Origin: Yamagishiella unicocca
Lineage: Eukaryota; Chlorophyta; Chlorophyceae; Chlamydomonadales; Volvocaceae
Reading direction: 5' to 3'
Assembly: GCA_003116995.1 (NCBI GenBank)
Contig: BDSL01000009.1
Location: 1,273,501-1,337,500, forward strand
DNA: 64,000 nt
The position numbers and the translations under genes were made by a program. Positions within the stretch are counted from its first letter, which is position 1; each line of letters opens with the position of its first letter. Under the pieces are notes generated by a model that saw only the letters and a program-made list of their open reading frames with translations, was not told the origin of the DNA and made no database searches. This document shows, one piece after another, positions 21,501 to 31,400 of this stretch.

Positions 21501-24500
21501 GCATGTGTGTTTTTGCGTGTGGTAGTGGTGGGCGGAGGGCCCTCAGTCGGGGGCCGTAGGGGCGGCATCCAGGTGGCTGCGGCATGACGGCCTGAGGGCG
21601 CGTTTCTGTGCCCGACCGAGAGCCGTGCCTTACATCATGCAGCCAGCAAGACAAGGCCCTTCGCACCGCAGGAGACCCAGCCCCTATCCTGCTGTCCCCA
21701 GCCGCCTAGCTACCACCGGCAATGGGGCGGCCTGGCCCCATCGTGTGTTCCACCGTGGCTCGGCTCCTGCCCGGCCCCCGGCCGCTCAGGGCCTCCCCAC
21801 GTAGGCTACTTCCTGCCCTCCGTCACCTATGTCGTGTAACCGGGTCTTCTCGCCACCCCCCTCACCGGGTCTTCTCGCCAAACCTGGTCTTCTCGCCACC
21901 CCCCCTCACCGGGTCTTCTTGCCAAACCTGGTCTTATCGCCCCCCCCCTCACTGGGTCTTCTTGCCAAACCGGGTCTTCTCGCCAAACCTGGTCTTCTCG
22001 CCACCCCCCCTCACCGGGTCTTCTTGCCAAACCGGGTCTTCTCGCCAAACCGGGTCTTCTCGCCACCCCCCCTCACCGGGTCTTCTCGCCAAACCGGGTC
22101 TTCTCGCCACCCCCCTCACCTGTCAGCAGCGGCGGGCGGGACACCTGCGCAGCCGCCACCACCGGCTGGGGCGCTCCGGGGTACACCTGGCCGTACATGG
22201 GACTGCAGCGGCAGGAGCGGCAGTAGACGTGGGAAGGGCGAAGGGCGGCATAAAAATCGCGCGCCCCGCGCAAACACACGAGCAGCTCCAGCTGCATAAG
22301 CAGCGCACACGTCAACGTCTTGCGCGCAAATGACGCGCTCGCCGCGCGGTTCACGTCTAGCATGACCTGTCCTCTTGCCTCCCGGCCTCCACCACGATGT
22401 AACAACGCATGCGTCATTCGCGCCCGCAACCGGGCATAGCCTGATTTGGCACGGACACGCTGCACACACGCGCCTAATCAAGCGCCCATCTAACGGGTGT
22501 ACCAAATATTGTGAAAATGCACTACTGTTCCATGAAAAGCAGCATATTTCTTTGAGTACATGATATGCATTGGTTCACTCACGTGGCATACGTCGGCGGG
22601 TGGGCGGCCGGGGGGCTGTCGCGCTTCCTTCGTGCGCCCCAGCCCCTGCTCCGGCCCTCCGCATTGGTCGCCGTGGAATGCCGGCTGTGCACGAAAAGAA
22701 TATTGCCGTCGTACTGCTCCGGCAGCGGGGCCCTGCAGCGGGTCGGGTCCGAGTGGGATGGGGTCAGAGGGAGCGGTGAGCAGGCGCGGGGGGAGAGGCA
22801 ATGGGGGCGGGGCATGGGAGAGGACGAGGGAGGGGAGGGGAGGGAGGGAGCCGGCAGGGAGGACGCGGCGGGGTCAGGAAACCTACCAAGGAGGTTTCGT
22901 GTGCGAGGTGCCTAGACACACGCAAGCAGCGAAGTTGATGAATGGGTATGGACAACCCACTTGGGCGCATTGTACATGCCCGCAAGCGCTGGAACCCCCT
23001 CGCCGTCCCTTTGGTGGGACACCCGACCGTGAGTTCGACACCCCACTACGAGTGACACGCCGACACGGAGTGAACGACATTCGCTGTGGCGTCTTCACGT
23101 CATCGATGTTTTCCTTTCCTGACATATGTCCCCGGCGCTGCAACCACCGCGACATCGCCCACAGCCGTGCCGCCGCCCGCAGCCCCAGCGCCGTCCGCAG
23201 CACTACGTACGGCACCCTCCCCTCCGCCCTCCCCCCCCCGGCCTCCACGCCCCTGTCCCCTCTCCTCCGCTCCCTTTCCCTGTCTCGCTGCACCCCTCCT
23301 TTCAGCTTCCCCCAGGCCCGCCACCCGGCGCTTCCTACACTCGCTCCTCCCGTGCGGCTTCCAGGACCTTCCCCCCCAGGGGACCCCCGAGGGCCTTACG
23401 TGGGTCGCCGCAGGTCCACCCTGGCCACCCCCGTGGTGTTGTCCGCGAGCCAACGCCACACGTTGCGAGCCTGGGCGCGGGGGCGGGGGGACGAGGGCCG
23501 GCGACATAGGAGTGGGCTGTGTGCTTGGTGGGGGCTGGGGGGGGGGCAGGAAAAGACGGAAAGACACAAGACGTGGGGCTGGGGAGCACGGCGTCGCCTA
23601 AACAGGCTGCGCGCGACATGGGCGCCGGTCGCTGGAAAGAAACGAGGCGGCGATAGGTTGAGGCGGCTAGCTAAATACACAGCTAGCAGCAGCATACCGA
23701 CCTAAGGCGGACCCACCCAGGGCTGCATCTCAATCTTGGGAGTTGCCACGTAGACGGCTGATGCGGACGGGCCTGGACCTGCGGCTGCGGCGCCGTAACC
23801 TGGGGAGCCGCGCAGCACCTCCGGGGGCGGGGGCGGCGGGGCTCCGGGCAGGCCGTGGCCCGAGCCTGCGCGAATAACAACATTCCCCGAAGGTGGTCTT
23901 TATCAGTGGTAAGATAAGGTTGCGTAGAGGGGCGTCCTTATGTGGTTGGCGGTGGGGCAATATGCCAGGTAAGGCAATATGCCAATTTAAGGTATGCAAA
24001 GCACGGAAAGGGTAGTATGCAAAGCAGCGTAAGGTAGTATGCAAAGCACGGTAAGGTAGTACGCCGAGTAATGTAAGGTAGTAGGTTCAGGTGTGGGGTG
24101 GGGTAGGGTGAGGGGACCCTGGGTTTCGGATACGGCCGGGGGAGCGGGAGGGGACAGGCGAGTTGCACTGGCAGCAACCGGGGCGAGGGAGAACACAATT
24201 ACGGCAGCGACCACCGCAGCCGTGGGGGGTTGAGCGGAGGTGGTTTGGGTAGGCGGAGGGTGACATGTCCATGTTCGTGCGTGTTTGTGTGCGCCGCCCT
24301 TGGATGCAGATGCCGTGATAGGACCTGCCAACCTGCTGGCTAAGCGAGGCAAGGCCCGGTGTGTTGGAGGGCAAGAGCTGGCGGCAGGAGAGCTGCGCGG
24401 AAGCGGCGAGGTGCATCAAGCGCCTTTGCTTTCGTCGCTACAGTGGAGCAGTGGCGGCGCCGGCGGACGTGCTGGCTAACTGCTCTGCTGCGGCGGCTTC

Positions 24501-25067
24501 TGACGGTGGTGGTGGTGGTGAGATAGCTCAGGGTGCGGCAGGTCCTTTGTTGAACAGAGCCCTATGGCACCTGGTTTCGGAGCGTGATTTGCGAGAGCAC
24601 CAACCCACGCGCCACGGTGCGGGGAAGCGGAACCAGGAGCGGCGCGCATAGGCGTCGGCCGGCGCTGTCGATGGCTGTATGAGCCGATGCGTGTGCGGCG
24701 ATTGGCGGTGGCTGGCAGCTTGGGGCAGTCGGAATGTGGGGCCGCAGCGGGCTGTCCTCCTCACGCCAGCCACACACATGCAAACGAGGGCCGCGCTCCT
24801 CTATGCGGCGAGCGGCTGGTGCCAGGCGACGTTGCCCGAGGCCGTAGGCCGGTGGGTCGGTGCTTTGCATGACGGCGTGCGTTAACTATTCGTGCCGTTG
24901 TGCGGTCGTGCCGAAGGCCGCGCCCTACCTGCATACTGCGTGTACGCATAGTGAGCTGGGGCTTGGGGGTGCGTGCCACCGTAGGGATCGGCTCCGGCGC
25001 CGTGCCGGGACCCAGCTGCTACGCTAGGGGGCGGAAGCATGCCAGGCGGGTGGCCCGCTGCCGGCAT
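18526..25067 (-). CDS. Unrecognised 404-aa protein, Pro/Ala/Tyr-rich N-terminus and beta-rich C-terminus, 11 exons
   Basis: Complete model: exons 25067-24929, 23865-23717, 23470-23400, 22732-22583, 22202-22120, 21478-21234, 20692-20645, 19873-19811, 19601-19534, 19292-19229, 18660-18526, total 1215 nt, every junction in phase. I do not recognise the family. Residues 1-95 are a low-complexity Pro/Ala/Gly/Tyr segment (GMLPPPSVAAG, GAPPPPPPEV). Residues 95-120 contain NVWRWLADNTTG; then comes a basic/Pro stretch. From about residue 197 there are alternating amphipathic beta strands (ARIKITRSFIIGG, PVARIKIKDLVSIK, MGVLKISRSLPL, PARLMVRLDN, RLQVHRLSLKSIW) interrupted by an Ala/Pro run. The protein ends in Trp. 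A chloroplast or mitochondrial outer-membrane beta-barrel is one possibility; a lipid-binding beta sandwich is another. Start ATG 25067 is in a CACC context 415 bp from the divergent CTNNBL1 start. Gene structure is much firmer than function. Confidence 0.78.
20098..20510. repeat. 17-bp minisatellite, about 23 copies
   Basis: Unit GGCCCTGGGGCTCATAA with variants at the CATAA end (CGTAA, CATGA). It lies wholly inside intron 7 of the 404-aa protein gene, starting about 135 nt after the donor in the direction of transcription. Confidence 0.95.
21840..22119. repeat. Complex minisatellite that repeats the intron-5 donor
   Basis: On the minus strand the repeat begins at the donor after exon 22202-22120 (GTGAGGGGGGTGGCGAGAAG). 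It then alternates GGTGAGGGGGG blocks with one or two GGCGAGAAGACC(A/C)GG(T)TTT blocks. Six donor-like GGTGAGGGG copies are visible, counting the real one; one carries AGTGAGG. Confidence 0.9.
23990..24090. repeat. Short direct repeats GTAAGGTAGTATGCAAAGCA
   Basis: Four imperfect copies of an approximately 20-25-bp unit in intron 1 of the 404-aa protein gene. Confidence 0.7.
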
Positions 25068-25482
25068 GGTGCCTAATATACTTTCACCTGTTGGGTGTTT
25101 ATCAAAGCTTTGGACTCCAACAAGGCGCGTACTGCTGAGGACCGAACTCGGACTACTATGGTTTGACGTTGGGGAAATGAGAACGTTCCGCCGTAGTAGT
25201 TCATTTAAAGACAGCGTTTTATATGTATGTATTCGTCATTTACAGAAATGTTCGGCATGGGCATGGACGAGCTGCCGTGTACAAACGCATGCTTGGACTG
25301 AATAGGGAAAGAACGGAGATAGTGTCAACGTTCATCATAGTTCATCAAGCAATCATGATCTCTATAGCTTGCTTATCTCCCAACTTGTAGGCGATCGCTA
25401 ATTTGGCGGGGTCACACGGCACGGAGCCTCGCCAAAGCTCCTGATCACTTGCCATAGCTTCTTATACTGTACAAGCCGAAAC
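25068..25482. promoter_or_regulatory. Divergent promoter region between the 404-aa gene and CTNNBL1
   Basis: Only 415 bp separate the two start codons, so 5' UTRs and both promoters must fit here. The interval is AT-rich relative to its flanks (TTTATATGTATGTATTCG near 25220, TTCATCATAGTTCATCAAGC near 25330). No single TATA box can be assigned. Confidence 0.6.
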
Positions 25483-28400
25483 ATGGCAGGCAACAGTGGG
25501 ACAGCATGGGTGCTCCAGGCGGCGCTTCAGGGTCTATCGGCGCCCAGTGGCAAGGATTACATAGCAGCGGCGCGATTTGCTGGCGCAAAGCCGGGATATG
25601 CCTTCAAGCTTGGCGATCATGGCTTGGGGTACGTCCGTTCTCGGTTGCGTGCTGCCATCAAGGGGTCAGGCCGGCTGCTGCTGATGCCAATCGCCACGCA
25701 TCGCCGAATACTTCAGCTGTCATATTGTCCGCGCTAGGTCTGCGGCCTTGGTGCGGTGTCGATGTGTCTGGCGGGTCAAGCGCTCCCCAGTATGCGCTGA
25801 GCGGCTCCGCTCCCGCCATCACCCTCACCAACCAAGGCCTGCCCTCTGCTTCGCAGGTACTATATCGACGCATTCCAGGCGGAGGCGTTGGCCGCTGGTG
25901 GCGCTGACGGGGCGGGCCCGAGCGGCAGCGGTGGCGCCGCTGCGCAGCAGCAGCTGGATCCGGAGGAGCTGCTGCGGCAGGCGGAGGAGGACGCCAACAT
26001 TGACCAGGTAAGGGGAGATGTTGAAAGCCCCTGGACTAGGAAACCGGGGATGTTGAAAGCCCCTGGACTAGGAAACCGAGTAGGAAAGGGTAGGAGGTAT
26101 CAGAACGAGGCAAGCCACGTGGGAAGGGGGCGGTTTAAGGTTGGGGGGTTGCGGAGTGTGTCCGGGATGAATGAGGAAGCAGTCCCTGGGCGAAGCGGAA
26201 CATGGGGATTGGGGATTTGGGAGGAAACCCGTAGGAAGGGGGGTTGGATACGGGAGGGGGAGCGGCGTAATGACCCGATTACACGACAAGGGCAGTGTAG
26301 CTGGCGCATAGTCTTCGGATACATGGTTGGAGGGGGCGGGGGGGAGAGGACGGGGCGGGGAGGCGTCATTAGCAAGATGCTGCAGTTTGAGGCACTGATT
26401 CTCTGAGAAGGGAACGGATGGGATCCTGGCGGGTGATGCGGCGCTCCTGGGACGAGCAAGGTGGGTCGTTGTGGATGTGGCCAGCGCGCGCGCTGCCTGC
26501 CCAGTGCTGGGCGGATGATCGGCTGATGGCAGGGAGCTGCCGCCGGGCGTGCGATGAAGCCCATCGATGGGGAGGGGTGCGGGCTCCGGTTGGCGAGACG
26601 TTGGCGCGGGGCTATGAAGGCCAGGAGGGATGCGGAGGTTAGGGTACCGGAGGCACCGGAGGTACCGGAAACGTGAGCCGGGGTACACACGAACCCGCTG
26701 GGGCCACTACCGGTCTCGCAGGCTGGCACTGCGGCCCCGGCCGCTGCGTCGGGGGGAGGAAGAGCACACACCTGGCTCGGTCCCTCCCACACAGTTGCTG
26801 GCGGCCGCACTCCTGGATGCTGAGCCGGGAGGCGAGGGTAGTGGGGCGGCGGGGCTCAGCCGCCTTCACCTCCGCTAAGCAACTGCCGCACCTGAACTTG
26901 CGGGATTGTGCTGCAGCCGGCAGGGGACGGATCAGCGCTGTCTGAGGGCCTGAGCGCCCCGCCACTTGCGGTCTACGCCCTTAGACACAGGGATGTTTGT
27001 CTGGGGGCCTGAGGGCCCCGCCACCTGCGGTCTCCCCTAGGCACAGGCGTGTTTGCTTTCGAACAGCGAGCGCAACGCGTGACCCGGGGGCCAGGCGGAC
27101 GGCATTCCACGGGCCGTCACAGGGCGGGCGTGGTGGTGCAGTGACCGTATTCAGGCTCCGCAAGGGCTGCTTGTACGCAGCCCCGGCCCTGCTCTTGTTC
27201 GTGCCAAGCTATCAACGTCCACGTCCTGAGCACTCCTTCGGGTTCCCGCTTTTCGCTGACCCTGCCGCCGGTCGCCCCACCTGCGCCGCGCAGATCCAAA
27301 CCCTTGACGTCAAGTCCCTGCGGCGCCTGGTGGCGGGCCTGGACAAGAAGGTGGGGAGGGGGTTCGAGGAAGACCTGTGGGGCGGGGGCCTCCTGGCGCC
27401 TGGTGGCGGGCCTGGACAAGGTGGGGGGGTGGGGGGGCCCTCCTGGCGCCTGGATGACGGCGCGGTGCGGGTTGTGGTTGGGCTGCGTTCAGTGGTTCTT
27501 GTTCTGACGGACTTGAGCCATGAGGGGAGCGACGGGGTTTGATGCACGTGCGTAGGACCTGGGATCTTGTGGGGAGCAGTCCGAGTGAGTAGCGGGCTCT
27601 GACTGCTGCCCTAGAAAGGTCCAGGGAAGGCGGAGCCCTAGGGATCCAGGGAAGGAGGAGCCCTAGAAGGATCCAGAGGCGGGGTGGAGGATAGCGACGC
27701 GACCTCGCAGTCGGGTGGGGGGGCAAGGAGGCACTCAAGCTAACGGACAGCGCCAAGGCGGAGGCGGGGCGGAGCACTGCAAAAGAGGGCGCACGGACTA
27801 CTGGTCCCCAGTCGCCGGCTGCCTGGGCTCAAACGGCGACAGCGACGGGGCTCAAGAGCGGCCCTCGGGAGCGCCCTGGACGGGACCCGACGACCCATGG
27901 GTCCCATCTCCCACGAATCGTGAGAGCGAGCAGGGTTGTAACACCACCGTGCACGTGCCCAGGCCCCTGACGTCGTACTGCTCCACCCCTGCCGTGCTTC
28001 CGTACTGCAGTACAAGGAGAACCTCGCTCTGCGGCTCAAGTACGCGGACCAGCCCGACAAGTTTCTTGACAGCGAGGTGGACTTGGACGAGCACATCAAG
28101 TCGCTCATGCAGGTGGGGGCGGGGGCGGGCAAGGAAAACCCGTTTACGAAGGAAAACCGTTTAGGATAGACGTTTCGAGATGCATCCTGGAGATGCATGC
28201 AGGTGGTGAGGGGGAGGGGAGGGTGCGGAGCACGGGGGCTGGCAGGGAGCGGTCCGTCCCCGGCACAGCCCCTAGGTGGCTGGCGGGGCCCGTGGGACTA
28301 AGCTAAAGACCAGCTGGCATTGTCCAGTAGCACCCCACCCCTCGCCTCCCCTCCCTCCCCGCCCTACCCCTGCCCGCGTCCGGTCTCAGGTTGCTGGCAG

Positions 28401-31400
28401 TCCCGAGCTGTACCCGGTGCTGCTGGACGGCTCCTGCCTGCCCAACCTGCTGGCGCTGCTGAGCCACGAGAACACCGACATCGCGTCGGACGTGGTGGAG
28501 GTGCTGTCGGAGCTCACGGGGGCGGGTGAGGCGGAGGAAGGGGCGGTGGCGGGGGCTGGTGGGAGAGGCGGGGGAAGCAGGGGAGGAGGCCTTTGGCAGC
28601 ACCCATAGTGCGCACGTGGTCCCATCGGCTACCACAATTTAGGTCTTGATGCACCGTTAGCTCTCGCACACCCGCGCGCGCTTTCACATACTCGCGCTTT
28701 CACATACTCGCGCCGGTGCCTGGATATCAATCGCGGAACACCAACGACACCCCCTCCTTCTCTCGCGTGTCCGTCGTTTCGCAGACGCCGCCGAGGAGTA
28801 CGGCGAGGAGGCTCGCGGGCTGGTGGACGCCCTGGTGGAGAACAACGCCCCGGAGCTGATGGTGCAGCGGCTGCTGGGCTTCCGGGAGGACGTGGACGAG
28901 GAGGCGCGGGCGGTGCACAACTGCCTGGCGGTGGTGGAGAACATGGTGGAGGTGGGTGGGTGGGTGGGTGGGTGGGTGGGTGCTTGGGGTGGGGGGATAA
29001 GATAATCCGCGGTCTACGGCCGGTTGGGGGGGGCAGGAGCGTGAGCGGGCGGGTGGGGCGACTGGGCGGGCCGGGCCGATGGGAGGATGGTTGTGCGACG
29101 AGGGGCGGCTGGGGAGCTGGCTTTGGAGGAAGCGGACGCCAGTCGGTCCGAACTGGGGTTGAAACTGGGGCCGCCTGGGACCTTGAAGACACTGTCTGCT
29201 GCCGGCCGTCCCTTCACCCTCACCCCTCCTGATACAGCTACCACCACCACCACCATCACTAACACCACCACTCCGAGCGGGGCCCTAGTCGCTCAGCCAG
29301 CCGGGGTACTTCACACGCGCTGCAACCAACCTCCATTGGCACCCCTCGCAGGCCTTTTGCGATGTACCTCTTGCTTCACCCCATTGCGCTCGTCTGACCC
29401 TATCTCCTATCAACCCTGCGTCCCACCCCCCCGCACCTCGCCCCGTGTCCCGCCCCCCCGGCCGTCCCCGCAGATCATGCCCGAGCTGGCGGCCTCGTTC
29501 GTTGAGAAGACCAAGGTGCTGTCGTGGCTGCTGCGGCGGCTGAAGCGGCGGGAGTTCGACGCCAACAAGCAGTACGCCTCGGAGGTGCTGGCCATCCTCA
29601 TGCAGGTACGACAGGGGGTACGACAGGTACGACAGTGACGGATTAGGCGGGACCAGAGCAGTCCCTGGGGGCTGCTGGGGCCGCGAAGCGGGGTGAGCGG
29701 CGGAGGGCGCCTGTGTGGAGAGGACACGAGGAGCGGAAGCAAATGAACTCAAGATAGGAGGGAGGCCCGGACGATTTAGTAATCGGGTTTGCTGGTGCCG
29801 GGTGAGGAAGGAACATGCGTTGCGTTCCTCTGCTGCTGCTTTGCCTCCTGGCATCGGAAATCACTGCACATTGCCCTGCGTCGCGATGTGACCCGCCCGA
29901 CCCTCTCGCCGCGCTCGCCACCCTCCTTGGCCGACCCAGGGGTCGGTGTCCAACCAGGCCCGCCTGGGCGCCGAGAACGGCATCGACCTGCTGCTCACTT
30001 GCGTGGCGCAGTACAAGAGCAAGGACCCCAGTCCCGGCGAGGAGGAGGAGTACATGCAGAACTGCTTCGACGTGTTGTGCGCCTGCCTCATGCAGCCCGC
30101 GCACAAGGCGGCGTTTGTGAAGGTGAGGGAGGCGGCTGGCAGCGCGACCGGGACCAGCTGCAACGAATAACCCATCACCCACTGTTCTCCAACCTATCAT
30201 TTAGGTTTTTCTTCGGTTTCTCTAGCCCATCCGTACCCGGATTACCGGTACTCTTTAACCCACTGGTCGATGCGTCGATGGATCTGTTTTGCCCCGCCTC
30301 GCCTCGACCTGGCCTGACCTGCCCTACCCCGACCTGACCTGCCCCGCCTCGACCTGGCCTGGCCTGCCATACCCCGGCCCGCCCCGGCCTGCCCCGACCT
30401 GGCCTGCCCTGCCCTACCCCGACCTGACCTGCCCTGCCTCGACCTGCCCTGCCCTGCCCCGCCCATACCCCGACCTGCCCCGACCTGCCCCGCGTCCCCC
30501 CCAGTCCGAGGGCGTGGAGCTGATGCACCTGATGCTCCAGTCCCGCCGGCAGTGCCGCTACGGTGCCCTCAAGTGCGTAGACTACGCCGCCACGAGGTTC
30601 CTCCCCGCCGCGGAGAAGCTGGTGGACCTGGGAGGACTCAAGCAGCTGTTCGGGCTGTTCATGGGCAAGGCCAAGGTCAAGGGGCCGCTGGGTGGGTCGG
30701 TGGGTCGGTGGGGTCCTAACCAGCCTTCCCCTTCTCCACCCCCACCCGCCCTCCTTCAACCATCGGCCACCACTCCCCGTCCTTTGAGCTCATGTTTTGA
30801 TGTCCACCTCCTTTGCCGCCAAGGCCTCCCTCCCGCCCAAGCTCCGCGTGGACCCTGTTTGTGTTTACGCATCCGCTCATCCCGCGGCCGCCCCGCCACG
30901 CCACCCCGCCCCTCCGCCCTCCTGCTGTCCTCCCGCCGCCCTCCCGCCACCCCTCCACTCCGCCCTCCCCCCGCAACCTCAGGCGAGCACGACGTTGACA
31001 CCGAGGTCGAGGAGCGGTGCATTTCTCTGGTGTCCAGCCTCGTGACGCAGCTGCCGGCGGCGGGGCGGGGCGTCTCGCGCAGGGAACGGCTGCTGGCCAA
31101 GTTCGTGGAGAGCGAGTTCGAGAAGACGGACCGCCTGATGGAGCTCTTGTTCAGGTGGGAGCACGGGGGGGCAGAGGCGGGGGCTGCCTGGAGGCAACCG
31201 CTAACCCCCCAATCCAAACACTGCAAAACCCGCGGCGGCGAAACCCAACATCAGCGCAACTGAGGTCAACCCCCAACTCCCAACTCCTAACCCCCACTGA
31301 AGGTACCAGACTCGGGTGCGCGCGGAGGAGAGGCGGCTGTCGGATGCGCTGGCGGAGGCCAATGAGGGCGAGCAGGTGCGGGTGGAGGGAGGTTGCGAGG

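Noticed and set aside
22560..23705. 381-codon plus-strand frame
   Set aside because: Antisense shadow over exons 2-4 of the 404-aa gene, which are supported by phase-consistent splicing on the minus strand.
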